Source of the DNA: Acanthococcus lagerstroemiae
Taxonomy: Eukaryota; Arthropoda; Insecta; Hemiptera; Eriococcidae
Assembly (NCBI GenBank): GCA_031841125.1
Contig: CM063111.1
Location: forward strand, 54,497,535 to 54,561,534
Length of the DNA stretch: 64,000 bases
Direction of reading: 5' to 3'
Shown here one piece after another: positions 1-12,060 of the stretch. Position 1 is the stretch's first letter, and each line of letters opens with the position of its first letter. The notes under the pieces are model-generated. The model saw nothing but the letters and a program-made list of their open reading frames with translations, did not search any database and had not been told where the DNA came from. Both the position numbers and the translations under genes were made by a program.

Positions 1-599
1 TTATGCTCATTGCACAAATAAACAAGCTCTTATGCACACTCAACTGCCAGCAAGAGGGTAGACTGACTACTAACGTACAAATTATAGAGCTGATGAGAGG
101 TTGTTGAACAAATTATCTAGCATTTTTCCAGAAAACTTAATACAAATTATCATTATTGAGATTTTCTCAAGGGACTAGAGATTTAGTACAATTTATTAAG
201 ATTTTCAAATCATTGCGCTTTGAATTATCGAGCGTCAACTATACTCATGTTCAAACGGCACCTGTCTATATAGACCACTGTATACTAATGTTCCTAGATA
301 GTATCCATCAGTGTATACTACAACATAACCATCTACTGTATATCAATATGAGGTCGTGGTCCAAGAGCTTCTAGTCCATTTGTCCATCCAATTAATGATT
401 TCCTGGTTGCCTTATGATTACACCTAGGTTTACGAATTTATATGAAGACTTCATACCTACTTACTTTGTACAATTTATAATTGTTATTATATTACTTATT
501 TTTTGGCTTCGGCATAATGTGATTATGTGATTAGTAATTATAATTTTAGCTTTGTAACAGTCCATGGTAGGAGTACTGGAATATTAAAAAAGTAATGTG
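1..599. other. Unassigned AT-rich sequence
   Basis: No gene, repeat or RNA was recognised here. One short open frame (156-374) has no recognisable motif and looks like chance. Confidence 0.4.
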
Positions 600-1225
600 G
601 GGTATAATCGCAATCTATGAGGTCAGGAAAGACGACGAAAATTTAATTGCCAAAAGATCTGGTTACGTGCACAACCATTTTGCGCAAACAAAGGGATTCA
701 GGGGGTGGGCTTTTATACTAAGGAGGAAATTTGGAAAGACATTATCGAAATTGAGGGGGTTTCAGAGCTGATCTGCCTTGTAAAACTGAAAGTGGGCTAA
801 AATGTAAATGTCCTGATTGTTTCAGAGTATGCGCCAATCTTGGGCGCAGAGGTTAGTGATAATGAGGAATTGGAAGAAACTCTAAATACTCATAAATAAT
901 ATTAGAATGTTATAGCGGACGATTGGAACGTTATACTGGGGAAACGTCTGGGCCCCGGGGAGAACGTGGGAGAGTGGGGTGGGCAAGCGCAATCACAACG
1001 GCAAAAGGCTAATTGAGTTCTGTGCGAGCCAAAATTCAAAAATAGCAAACAGTTTCTTTAAGAAAAAAGAAAAACTAAAGTGGATTCGGCAGTGTCTCCA
1101 TATGGGACATATAGAAATGAAATTGACCAAATGCTGATAAATAACCTCTCCATTGTCGATAACGTGGGGGTGCTTCCTGGCTTCCGCTTTGTTTCGGACC
1201 ATGGGCAACGTTAAGTTTTCCTAAA
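600..1225 (+). pseudogene. RTE-type LINE, apurinic endonuclease domain (fragment)
   Basis: This is a degenerate endonuclease/exonuclease/phosphatase domain of a non-LTR retrotransposon, the enzyme that nicks the target DNA before reverse transcription. Translation with frame changes gives the family landmarks in order: GVGFYTKEE near 707, SEYAPILGAE near 825, ADDWNVILG at 915-941, NGKRLIEFC near 1000-1026 and the terminal SDH motif (FVSDHGQR) near 1190-1210. The spacing matches an RTE/BovB-like endonuclease of about 200 residues. Several frameshifts and stops break it, so it is not functional. A linker-like stretch continues to about 1570, where the element switches to the other strand. Confidence 0.75.
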
Positions 1226-1569
1226 CAAGCAATCTACAGCTCTACAGGAACGTTCGGGGGAAAACAGGTGGCAGGACGATCTTCCCTATATGCGTGCTAG
1301 GGGAAGCGAGAAAAGTACTGAAGGAACATTTTGGATAAATTAGGAAGGAGTGGAAGAACCGTACGGTTCAGGAGAACTATGATTTGATTGAGGAAGCCTT
1401 GAGGAATATCGGAACAGAATTTGGGAGTCCGTAGAAAGAAGGTATTGATGGATAATAAACTGTCTGCACAAACAAAATTGCTAATAGCGAGGAGAGATGA
1501 GTTCGAGAGGAAGAGGAACAAATCCCCTAGAAAAAATTGAGGTTTACATGATAAGGAAAAAAGTCGAGT

Positions 1570-1920
1570 TGTTAACATACTAATTTGTACAATTTATGAA
1601 GTACATATTCTCCTAAATTTTGTAATAATTCAGCTGTTATCTCATCCACGCCTGGAGCGTTCCCTTTCTTTAAATCTCTCAATGCTTTGTCAAATTCATC
1701 TCTTCCTGTCATCTTCTTCCACGTCTTCCTACCTCTCCATTTTTATCTCTTCATCCCAATTATTACTGTACAGTCCTTTTACACAATCTACCCACCTTTT
1801 TACTTTTCCCTTAGCTGTGTAAATAGGCTCTCCCTTCTTATTTGTTATATTACTTGCTTTCTTCCTTCTTTCCCCAAACTCCATTTTTACTTTTCTGGAT
1901 CAGCTGATGGAGTACTCTAA
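1570..1920 (-). pseudogene. RTE-type LINE, start of reverse transcriptase domain (inverted fragment)
   Basis: Read on the minus strand, this stretch gives the residues that precede RT motif 1 in RTE-like LINEs: a linker ending EFGERRKKASNI, then KGEPIYTAKGKVKRWVD, then LKKGNAPGVDEITAELLQ (about 1625-1680), the classic 'K.GkApG.DgI..E.lk' block. It is broken by frameshifts. It abuts the plus-strand endonuclease fragment at 600-1225 and is what should follow that domain, but it lies in the opposite orientation. A twin-priming inversion during insertion, or a later rearrangement, would explain this. Confidence 0.7.
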
Positions 1921-2459
1921 TCGAACCTTAGGGACAGCGATTCGTGACGCGGAGGACTGAGACCAGTAGCTGGATATAATCAACGTACTGTAATGGAGGA
2001 TCGTTAGGCACAATTACGATGCAAGGAGCGATGATGATTGAGAACGGTGTTCAAATGCTGTGTATACAATTGAGCTTGCTAGCATTTTCCCCAATTTCCA
2101 TTGATTCCTTTACCAGACTACAGTACGTGGGTCATGTTATGTCAGTTCGACTGGTCGTAACCCTTGACCCTTTCTGGCAAAGAAACTTCAATGTACCCTA
2201 CTACTACGCTTGTGAAACCGTCTGGCAACATATTCATTAATTCTCGAAAACGGCTTCTACAGAAACATGGTAATTTAGCGTCGAGAGTTCCTCGGGGTTT
2301 TATGAGAGTACTATGAGGATGGTGTCCAGGAGCATGTTAGCATTTTTTTCTATTTCCATTCATTTTCGGGTCTTTATTTACCCCGGACTACTATATCCAG
2401 CACAGATGTAAAAAGCTTTTCCTCGTGTATATTAAATTCTACACCGCATAATTTCTTCG
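1921..2459. other. Unassigned sequence
   Basis: A 73-codon open frame at 2019-2240 shows no family motif. Nothing else was recognised. Confidence 0.35.
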
Positions 2460-3150
2460 AATTCTGCACACGTCGCCGCACTTCGAGCATTCGAAACAAA
2501 CGTAACTACGTCTTACGTAATGGTAATGCTAATCTGCGTCCAACAAACGGTAACGAACAAAAGAAAAACGGATTTTCGCAGCCTCGGGAGTTCTCGACGA
2601 AACTGTACACATCTCGTAGGTGTTTCAATGGAAATTACGTATTGGAATCGAGAAAGGCACTCGATTCAACCCTTTAACCCTTTTAAGTGGAAACGAAGAT
2701 AGAGCACGCTTTTCGTTTGGAAGAAAGCGCGCGCCAAGTCAGTCTCGAGGAGGAATAACAACACGATAATTATTGTTTCATAACGCCGGTATATCGTGAG
2801 CGTAAACGCTGATCCTGGTTCCCCGTGTGCCGCCGTCGCCACCACCTCATAAAAGGCAAGGAAGAATAAGTTGTATAACTGCGCATTGAAGGGGCTTTTG
2901 CAGAAAACCCAGGTACGCACGGCCTTAAGCGACGCGACGCCGACCTGATGCTCGCGATTTGAAATGTAAAACGTACACCAGTTTACCAAAAACGTACATT
3001 GCCGCGAACGCTTTCGTTTGCAAAATAGAGCTTCTGTCGGGGGCGTATGCGGCATAACGAGAAACAAGAATCTCGCAAAGACGAGTTACAAAGTTGAATT
3101 GATTTTTAAGAACAGCTATTGGTCTTAACGTGTTCTGGAATTCAAAGGTA
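2460..3150 (+). promoter_or_regulatory. CpG-rich stretch ending in a strong splice donor; candidate promoter and non-coding first exon
   Basis: This stretch is visibly richer in CG dinucleotides than its flanks and has no recognisable repeat. A weak TATA-like motif (CATAAAAG) lies at 2848-2855. On the plus strand the sequence reaches AAAG at 3147 followed by GTAAGTAAGT, a near-ideal donor. This would suit a 5' UTR exon of a plus-strand host gene. A 133-codon open frame on the minus strand (2666-3067) shares the region but has no family signature I can name. No partner acceptor or coding exon was identified, so this remains a candidate. Confidence 0.25.
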
Positions 3151-3690
3151 AGTAAGTATCTCTGAACAAAATTACCATCCTCGAACTAGATAGCAGTAGT
3201 CCAGGTTTACGCCTCCATCTTCGCAGCCACGAAAGATGAAATAAAGTATTTCTGTAAGTCCCGGTTCCGCAAGAGAAGCATTAGTGAACACGCGGTTTTT
3301 TGTTGTTGCATGGTAAAGTTTGAGTCGTTTTGTGAAATTTTCCGTGGTATTTGAGTACCTATTAACGGGGTTTCGAGCAATCTGAACTCACCTTGTTAGG
3401 GCTACAATCTGAGCTCAAGTTCGAAAGAATTGGCTGCAAAAAATTTTCAATCAGACTGCTGATCCGAACGTGAAACGCAGCGGAGAAACATGCAAGGTGA
3501 GCTCGAACCAAGCCCCCCCCCCGCCACCATTCTCTCCTACACATACAATAGGGTGAGTCGGTATTTCACGGCATTCCGGAAAGAGCTGACGAGGATCCGA
3601 ACCAGCTAGTGGTAGAATTGGGAAAGCTCTTGAAGTCACAATTTCTCCTGCTCAGGTGGACGAGCGATTTTTAGGTTCTGCCCCTCTATA
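3151..3690. other. Unassigned sequence with a 10-bp C tract
   Basis: A run of ten C residues lies at 3513-3522. Overlapping short open frames on the minus strand carry no motif. Confidence 0.3.
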
Positions 3691-3700
3691 AAGCCTTATG

Positions 3701-4091
3701 CAGGGTAACCACTTGAAATTTCAGGAAAAAAATGGACAAATGATAATATCGAATTTGAAAAGTGACCAAAAAATGACCAGAATTGGAGCCCATTTGCAAT
3801 CTTTCCTTTTTTTTTTCTTCTTTTTTTTTGTGCTTCTCTGTTCACACTACTCGTCATCAGATATTTCCAACCCAACAACTGACTAGTTAGAGTTACGTTG
3901 GAAGATTTTGCTACAATTTGCCGGAAAGTTGAATTTCAATTTTACTTACCCCTGCAGAGTGGACGCACAAAATAAAGAAAAAATAATAATTTTCATTACA
4001 GAATTTGAAAGAATGATCATTTTAGGAGGAAAATGACAAAAAATAACCTTAGATGACGTAAAATGGAAAAAATGACCGAGTGACCACCCTG
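3701..4091. mobile_element. Non-autonomous DNA transposon, 391 bp
   Basis: The ends are inverted repeats: CAGGGTAACCACTT at the left and AGTGACCACCCTG at the right, which reads CAGGGTGGTCACT in reverse. A direct repeat CTTATG flanks both sides (3695-3700 and 4092-4097) and is a likely target duplication. The interior is A-rich with repeated AATGACC/GATGAC-like words and has no coding potential. Confidence 0.7.
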
Positions 4092-4529
4092 CTTATGGAT
4101 TTAGCGTTTCTGAAATTCTAGTATACAATAATTTTCATGCTAATGTTCGAATTAAAAAAAAAAAAAAAAAAGTCTAACCCCGTTTAAACACAGACTATTG
4201 ACCTTTAAATAAGCTTCTGCTCAAAATTCTCAGTAGGTACTGCATCTTCACACTACTGGAAATAATTTTTTATGATCAAACCAATTTTTTCGACCTGACT
4301 CAATGTTTTGAAAGCTTTGAAGCAAAATTGCCAGTCTCCTTATGAGAATCCTATGTTAAACTTGACCCCTCCCCCCAATGATACACCTTAAAATTGTTTG
4401 ATCTCAAAGAAATGTTAACTGGAAGGTATTTAGACCAGAAGGAACAAGTTTAACCACGGACAGCATAAAATATTCCTATTCGCCAAAGTTTGGACTATCT
4501 TTTACTGTAAACGTCTATTATAACTGGAA

Positions 4530-4700
4530 ATAATTCGGGGAAGGGCTTATGGGCCTTATCCTTCAATCCTCTGAAAGCTTCCCAAGCAACTGAGAAAGCT
4601 ACTTATACTAGCAAAACATTTTCAGTATTATTTTGATACGTGTAAGCCCCCCCCCCCCCCGATGAGCTCCTCATCTCAGGTCGACTATTTGTTCTTAAGA
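4530..4700 (+). repeat. Dispersed repeat copy (partner near 59640-59815)
   Basis: The sequence around ATTATTTTGATACGTGTAAG, then a C tract, then GTCGACTATTTG, recurs near 59755-59810 with the same order (ATTATTTTGATATATATCAG, C tract, GTCGACTATTTG). It includes a 14-bp C run at 4647-4660. The family is unidentified and no protein is encoded. Confidence 0.5.
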
Positions 4701-4889
4701 TCATCATCGTTTTGATTCATAATTTAGAACGTGTTATGTTTTTAAAACACTATTTCCATCCTTCAGTGTCGAACTAATTATAAAAAAATATTCAAGAGGC
4801 CAAAAAGAGTTTGTTAAATAGGTCGAGTTCGAAAAATGTGTGTAAAACAAGTTAAATCCAAAATAGAGGTGCAGAACAGGCCAAGAGGG

Positions 4890-5010
4890 TATGCCGACTA
4901 GAATTTCAGCTGGTCACCATACTCGAAAAGGTAGTTTCCAGGACCCGGGGTGCGGTGTCTGGGGAACCATTTTGGCCTGCGTACAATGCCATACACTCCA
5001 CGAGGGTTCC
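4890..5010 (+). repeat. Dispersed repeat copy (partner near 62490-62590)
   Basis: Both copies contain ATACTCGAAAxGGTAGT, then a G/C-rich block with GGTGCGGTGTCT and a short imperfect match beyond it. The family is unknown. Confidence 0.55.
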
Positions 5011-5289
5011 CAAAAGGTGAGTTCATCTTTTCCCAAACATATTCTTAAATGAAATGTTGGAACTTTCTTATAGGGGGGGGGGGCATGGCTTGTACCTTGA
5101 TTATTACCGCAATTCGGTATGTTTCGTAACCTGCCACTGAAACCAAAGTTAGAAGAATATTTTTTCACAGAAGAGAGGGAGGGAAGAGATTCGACAGTAC
5201 TCAGCAAACAACTACTCTTATAAAATCGATTGGGTCGCCATGTTTATTATTTTATCATCTACCTTTTTGTTTGATTCGAGACTTATGTC

Positions 5290-6270
5290 CGACGATAGCA
5301 AGACCTTACCCGTGCTAGGAAGCTGAAATTTTGATATGCTGTAGGCAAAAATAAAAAACGAGTTCGTAGATGAGCCTAGTCAAACCATTCGGTGGAGTGG
5401 GGATCAAAAATGTGTGTCCCTAGAGCAAATATCGTTATTTCCATAACTTTAGTGTGATTTGAGTTCGAAGATGAGCCCAATCGACCCCCATCGGGTCTGG
5501 AGCCAGGGGCACTTGACGTGTGTGAGTTCGATAACATCTTTTCAAGTTCTAAGGGTAGCTGATTTTGATTTTGATGTTTGAACCTTACTTCTAAGTTATG
5601 GTACCAGGTGGGGAGGGGGGCAGGAGTAAATGAAAAAGTCCATAAAATACAATATGGTCATGAATCATTTCCAGAGTGTTTACTAGAATTGAGAAAAAAA
5701 AAGATGACGTTAGATGACCTTTATCCAATTTTTTAGTAGCCTCTAAAAATTTATGCTCGCTTCGTTCGCTTACTTTTCTGTTGATTCCTTACTTTATGTA
5801 ACATTGCTCCTATTCTCTCTATTTCATTCATAATCGCAGACTGTTTATTCATAAGCTGATGTTTGTACAATAAACTTACATTATTTTGGCAATTTTTTCC
5901 AACTATTCAATAGAATAAAAATTTTTAGATGACCTACAGCGAAAGAAGATAACTTTAGATGACCTCTTTTCAAAATAGATGAATTTAAATGATTTACACG
6001 ACCGGTAGACACCTTGATTTTTCAGATTTCGGAAATCACGAAATTAGATTTTGACGTTAATGCGAACCTCACTTCAAAATTATGGCACCAGGAGAAGAAG
6101 AGCACATAAATGAACATGGAAAGAACCGCAACATAGATAATATTTCTTAGGTTTTCCAGGTTGCTAACTTCGACTTTGACGTTCATCTGACTACTTCAAA
6201 ACTGAGAGCACTTGGAGTAGAAGAGAAGACAAGTACATGAAGTCAGCGATTGATGAAACTCCCATGTTTG
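5290..6270 (+). repeat. Degenerate repeat cluster interrupted by a GATGAC-rich element
   Basis: Diverged copies of a unit of about 100-130 bp (GATTTTGATTTTGATGTT, then ACTTCTAAGTTATGG.ACCAGG) occur near 5555, 6030 and 6165, and a relative lies near 56480. Between the first two lies about 330 bp (5690-6020) with repeated AGATGACCT words ending in GACCGGTAGACACC. Those ends resemble the elements at 3701-4091 and 55648-56091, so an insertion of that type is likely. Confidence 0.4.
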
Positions 6271-6689
6271 ATATCACTGATGCCTACGTATACCTTGAAG
6301 TAATTCAGACTGAGCGAAGGACACCATTTCATTGTAGAAACAATCCAATTTTGGAGCACCCGCGCCACGCCATAACATCATTTTCGAAAATGTTCCTGTT
6401 GAGTCTTTTATGTTAAGTAAAAGAAGTTTTCTGGGTCGAATCACTAACACCAAGATGCACCACTACGGGAACGAAAATCCAAAAAAAAAATAGCTGTGAA
6501 ACTAATACAGTAAAGTTCCTAGTTAGGATACGAATTAGTCAAACTCCACTGAACAGCTGAATCAATTTTCAAATTCGAGTAGATTTCCCTCGAATTTAAC
6601 TCTTTTTCATCCAATTTTTCCGCGCTGACGAACCCCGTTTGGCAAAAATTTCATATACTAATAATCGTCAAACCGAATACTCAGAGAAC

Positions 6690-7480
6690 TCCAAACTCTC
6701 TTACGCCCTTACGTACGATCGTGTCATATTACTAAACTGTTTATTATTACCCCGAAAACTCGGCAGGATCACCGCTCTCGCGTCAACATTTCGGCTGTTT
6801 ACGAAGCGGTGAACTTCATCGTATGTGACATCTCGAAGGGTTAAGATCCCCATAAACTTGAAATTCTGTATTCCTCCAACCAGAAACGTTATTTCGGCGA
6901 TATTATGTGCGAACGGAAAACATTTTTCGTCTCGCGAAATGAACAAATTTGCACGCCTGTAGAAATCCAACACCCCTTGTAACCGAAGTCGCCTAAACTT
7001 TAAAGACAAATACTTCACACATACAAGTAAAGTTTTATGTCTACCTCAACGGAAAACATTACAGAGCCTGCAAAATATCAACTCTGCACGCAGAACCGCC
7101 ACGTAGGCAACCCGCAGTACGTGCGCGTGTTTCCGTCGCCAAATCACGAATCTGAGCGAAATGTCTGGCGTAGAAATTTGCACATGGTCGTTAACGAGCA
7201 GACTGTGCAACGGTTTCGGGTACGAAAGCCCCCACTTCCACGTTATTAATAATTGTCTCGAGAAACGTTCCTGTATAGTACCCCGCCCCTCGATCCAGCT
7301 CGTACCACCGACTCGACGATTTTCTTAAGCGATCCGCCGGGATACTTGGGAATAATTTAATGGAATGGAAATTCGCCGTATTCGAAAACACATTGCGAAG
7401 CCTACACGTAAACTCGGTCGCTAACTCCAAAGGCAAACAAACGCACAACAGTTCGCGAATAGGGCGCGAAAAATGCAAAT
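6690..7480. other. CpG-rich, repeat-free stretch with minus-strand open frames
   Basis: CG dinucleotides are frequent and no transposon signature is present. Two minus-strand open frames (6701-7018, 105 codons; 7191-7478, 95 codons) look compositionally balanced but match no family I recognise. It may be a promoter-like or conserved host segment. Function is not assigned. Confidence 0.25.
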
Positions 7481-9888
7481 CACCAAACTTTAGTCAGCGA
7501 TAAACCTATTTTGTTGACTAACTGTTGAGCTGACAAATAATTATTAATGGCGTGCACCACAGATTACAAAAATCGCACTCTGGATGCGCGTAGAAAAAAA
7601 GTTCTTCGGCTCGTTAATCATTCGCCTTAATATTTTAATCTACTTTCTCGCAACAGTCTTCAACAACAATCCGTCTACAAGGTGTCCCGATACTCATTGA
7701 GAGGAGCAAAAAACTCCATGTACACGTATAGTATATAACCAAAATTGAACGAGATGCAGAGCTCTAAGTGTGGAAGAATCACATATTTTTATTTAGGATA
7801 TTTGCAAAGGGCAGCAACTGGTGGTATGAGGCGAGAATGTAACAAAAACTTGCACAATTAGGTAGTTATTGCTTATCTTCGATATCAAATAAGACTACAC
7901 GAATTTGAAAATGTGAGACATGAAATTTGAGAAAGACTTTTGGCCTTATAAATTGATACCTCCTTCAAGACTGAATTTAGGCAACCAACAATGTTAACGT
8001 TTCATGTTACATTTTCAAAGTGCTGCAGGCCCGGTGCCTGAACAGTTCTACGGGGTGGATAACGATATGTAAAGTAGCCGGACCATAAGCTAAGTCGGCC
8101 CCTACGAGCCTGAAAATGTTGCTGATGGCCATGGCTGGTATCAAGTGTGGTGCAGGGAACCAACTGTACCATATAGAAACATTTGCGTGGTGCTCTGCAT
8201 CACGTGGAAAAAATATCAAAAAAATTTTAAAATGCTATGCTGACATGTGAGGGCACATACGACAGGGAAGTGCTAGACTCACAGGGTTTCAGTCTAATGA
8301 TTCACTCGTTCAATCGTTTTTCAACTCTGTTTAGATCCGAAGTTCTTATCATAAATTTTTATACTTCTGATAAACTTTTTCATTTTTTATTACCGGAAAA
8401 TGGTGTTTTAGTTTAATTTTAATTAAAATGCATAATCTCAAAAAGAGTTCCAAGATCAATTGGAAAAATTAAATATAACATTCAAGAAAACTGAAAAAGA
8501 ATACGAAGTAAAAGTTCAAGAAAAAAATTACACAGATTTTACGACTTTGTTGGGAAAGTATGGAATGTCATATGCGACACGACATTCTGAATCCACTCAT
8601 TCAGGTAATTATATCAAAAATCAAATTATTATTAAAAAAAAAAAAAAGAAGAATAACTAGCATTCTGTCTGTTGCATTTTAGATAATCGTCGAATCTCCT
8701 GGAGTACCCAGTGGCGTATTACCCATAAGGCACACTAGGCACGTGCCTAGGGCGGCAAATTTTGACTTAAAAAAGGGGGAAAATAAGAAAAAAAAATAAG
8801 GGAAAAAATTAAAAAAGAGGGAAAAAAGAGGAAGGAAAAAAGGAAAAAAAAACGAACATAGACTGAAAAAAGTTCATATTTGGGTATTGTGTTTCAATCG
8901 GTATTTACCTTTCATTATGAATTTTAGTGACCAAAATTTTTTCCAAGCGAGAGCTATTCTGGTGGTGATCTCTTTTTCGAATTGGTTATCAATGGCTGTC
9001 ATATGACAACGCCAGTAATATGTGCGGCTGTTACAGTGATTTGCAGGCTCGAATTTAGAAACTCAATCCTTTGGCAACATATGTACCTTGTTCTGCGCAC
9101 TCTTTGAATTTAGTTGGGACATGTGCCGCAGAATGTGTTCCCCAAGCAGCAAAATTTTTCAACGCTCTGCAACGTGTTTTCACTTTTTTTGAAGCATCTA
9201 CTCGCAAGCTTCCTTTACAAATTGAGGTGGTCGTTGTTTACTCTTGGTGATTTTTTTTTCCTGAATTTCCTCTGATTCTTCTCCTAAATAGATTCCAATA
9301 AAATCAAATCAAATCAAAAATAAAACTACAAAGTTCCCTGTCGATCGGATTAGGGGAATCCGAGCCAGAAGTACCCTTTCGTTCTTATGGGAAAAATACA
9401 TGGAGTTTTGACTTTTGTTCCAGACTAAATTTCCCTTCTATTCGGGCCGTATAGCGCTAGTATCGACTACTCTTATCAGCGACCAAAAGGTGAAGTTTTT
9501 GACGAATGTAGCAAAATCTTAGATTCTAGGTACAAAAATAGTCTAAATCGAAAGAAAATTCTTTGTTCGAAAAATTCGTTCCTCTTTAAATATTTCAAAA
9601 ACGTCTTAATTTTCGAGATATTTCAACTTTAATAAGTATTTACATCAATTGGGAAAATTTATAGATTTACCTTTTGCTACTTATCTCTTCAACTCGATAG
9701 CGACGCGCTCTGACGATGATGTACGGCCCGAATATTCACCAGGACCAAAGACCGTAAATTAAACAATAAAATATTTGCTATCAGATTCAGCTTGTGACAC
9801 TGGAAGATAAGTCGTCTTTATTTTCAACTTTTAAATTTTAATAAAATGTTCAACTTTCTCAAATTTCAAGCTCTAGGTCAAACAGAGA
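7481..9888. other. Unassigned intergenic sequence
   Basis: No gene was recognised. A short open frame at 8460-8660 ends in a poly-A run. At 8708-8760 there is a sequence containing CAGTGGCGTATTACCC and a small palindrome around GGCACGTGCC, which resembles one end of a hAT-like repeat. Purine-rich low complexity follows to about 8850. Confidence 0.3.
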
Positions 9889-10531
9889 ATCAATGAATGA
9901 ATGACTGAGTAAGTGAGTGAATCACTGAGTCACTAAGTAAGTGATTGAGTAACTGTGTGAATTACTAAATAAGTAAGCGAATGACTGAGTGAGTGAATCA
10001 CGGACTCACTGGGTGAATGACGGAGTGAGGAAGTGAATGAATAACTGAATTAGAGAATGAATGAATAACTGAGTAAGTGAGTGAATCACTAAATAAGTAA
10101 GCCCGTGACTGAGTGAATCACTGACTTATTGAGTGAGTGATGGAGCGAGGAAGTGAATGAATAACTAAATTAGAGAATGAGTGAATCACTAAGTAAGTGA
10201 ATGAATCACTGAATCACTGATGAGTAGGTGATAGAGTAACTGAGTGAATCACTAAATAAGTAAGCAAATTACTGAGTGAGTGAGTGAATCACCGACATAA
10301 GGAATGAGTGATGGAGTGAGGAAGTGAATGAATAACTACATTACAGAATGAGTACGAATAACTAAGTAAGTGAGTGAATCACTGAGTCACCGAGTAAGTG
10401 ATTGAGTGACGGAGTGAATAACTTGATAAATAAGCGAGCGACTGAGTGAATCACTGAGTCCCTGAGTAAGTGATTGGGTAACTGTGTGAATAACTGAATA
10501 AGTAAGCGAGTGACTGAGTGAATCACTAAAT
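9889..10531. repeat. Degenerate minisatellite built on a four-base register (GAGT/GAAT/CACT)
   Basis: About 640 bp consist almost entirely of words such as GAGTGAATCACT, AAGTAAGTGA and GAATGAATAACT, keeping a 4-bp register. A higher-order block starting GGAAGTGAATGAATAACT recurs near 10031, 10151 and 10322. The minus strand reads as a Ser/Leu/Thr-rich open frame (10387-10575), which is a by-product of the repeat, not a gene. Confidence 0.85.
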
Positions 10532-11419
10532 AAGTTGTGTTGGTTGTGCCGATTTGAGAATCTGGTGAGTTTCATTGAGTATATCTTGTCGTTAGAATAC
10601 CTTAGGTTATGTATTTATATGTATAGTTATGTGCGTGTACTTAGGGGTAAGAAGCAGCCTGACGCTAGAGAGAAACAAACAAAGCAGAGAGAGTGAGTTG
10701 GATGCGATGCTCGCTTGATAGGGTTTGTCTTCAGTATGGCTTTAGTAGTCTGCTTTGTCAGATAGAGTACTACAGGGGAAGTGCCTCAGAGTTCAGCTCA
10801 AGCACCCACTGCAGTCCTGTAACCAATGGAAGTTGGGGGCGAACGGTTGTCTTGTGGAGATTGAAGGTGGACACTAGTGCGGGACAGTCCTGCGGGATGT
10901 CCATTGCACTCCCATATTTGGTTTCATGTGCTGGTCAGTGGATCACAATCGGTGTCAGAGTGAATCAGACGGACTTGATTCACTCGTCGAGGGACACCAC
11001 GGGGGAGGGTCGCGCCTTCTAGAACCTGTGGCATACACCCGACTTCATATGGAGTACTTATCGAATATAGAGGGCGACTCTTTCGCACTGGCAGTCCGCA
11101 TAGTCATTGAAATTTGAAATTAAACGTTAGCTACCGACTTTAAGATTTTCGTAATGTCTTCCACATTTCAGCTTTATTTCAACCTTTCAAATAACGCTCG
11201 ATACTCAGCTTGAAACCTTCTGCTTTTGACTGACTAGTCTCTAACAGGCGTCCAGGGTCCAGGGTACTCCATTTTCAGAAACAAAATTTTACTTTCAGTT
11301 TGAAAAGGTGGAGAAGAAAAATTCGCCGACAAATATTTTTTGAAAACTAAAAATTCGCCGACTGCCAAATTATTGAGGGGGGGGGTCCAACCCCCCACTC
11401 CCCTATAGTTTCGCCCCTG
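10532..11419. other. Unassigned sequence
   Basis: Two overlapping plus-strand open frames (10693-11022 and 10926-11117) show no motif. A 9-bp G run lies at 11377-11385, followed by a C-rich stretch that can pair with it. Confidence 0.35.
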
Positions 11420-12060
11420 CCTTCCGGAGTTTTATCGGAAATTTTCAGAAAATATTTCCAATGTTTTCCACATAATTTCATCAAACATTTTTAGGAGAAT
11501 ATTCCGATTATTTTTAAGGAATTACATCGGTAATTTTCGAGAAAAATTTCCAATTTTATCCAAAGAATTTCTTAAAAAATCTTCGGGTAAGTTTTCCGAT
11601 AATTTTTGAAGAGCTTGATAGGAAATATTTGGGGGAATACTGTGATGGTTTTTGAAGAATTCTATCAACAATCTTCAGAAAAAATGTTGTTCGAAGAATT
11701 TCATCGAAGATCCTCGGGGAAAATCTCCTATGATCTTCAAGGAACTTTATCGGAAATCTTTTTAAAAATTTTCCAATGTTTTCCAAAGAATTTAAAAGTT
11801 CAATGATCTCCGGAGAATTTCATCGAAAACCTGTAAGTAAAATCTTCGATGGTTTTTAAGGAATTTCATCGGAAATTTTTAGAGAAAATTACGAATATTT
11901 TCCAAAGAATCTCATCGAAATATTACTTTGAGAAGATTTTCTAGTAAATTTTGAAAAATTTATATTCGGAGGAGAACGCCGTTGGTTTTGAAGAATTTAA
12001 TGAAAAATCATCACAAAAAATGTTCGATGATTTCCGAAGAATTCCATTGAATATCTTCGG
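11420..12060. repeat. Degenerate tandem repeat, unit about 46-48 bp
   Basis: Successive units share the pattern TTTCATCGGAAATTTT, then GAAAATTTCCAAT, then TTTTCCAAAGAA, about thirteen times with heavy divergence. Open frames on both strands (for example 11556-11786 minus, 11606-11806 plus) are translations of the repeat. Confidence 0.75.

Noticed and set aside
2666..3067. 133-codon minus-strand protein
   Set aside because: No motif, no splice or start context, and mixed hydrophobic composition. It was kept only as part of a CpG-rich region.
6701..7478. Two-exon minus-strand gene
   Set aside because: The frames are balanced in composition, but no convincing splice sites or family motifs were found.
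9889..10531. Telomeric repeat
   Set aside because: The words are GAGT/GAAT tetramers, not the arthropod TTAGG repeat.
10387..10575. Minus-strand open frame of 62 codons
   Set aside because: Its Ser/Leu/Thr repeats are a translation of the minisatellite.
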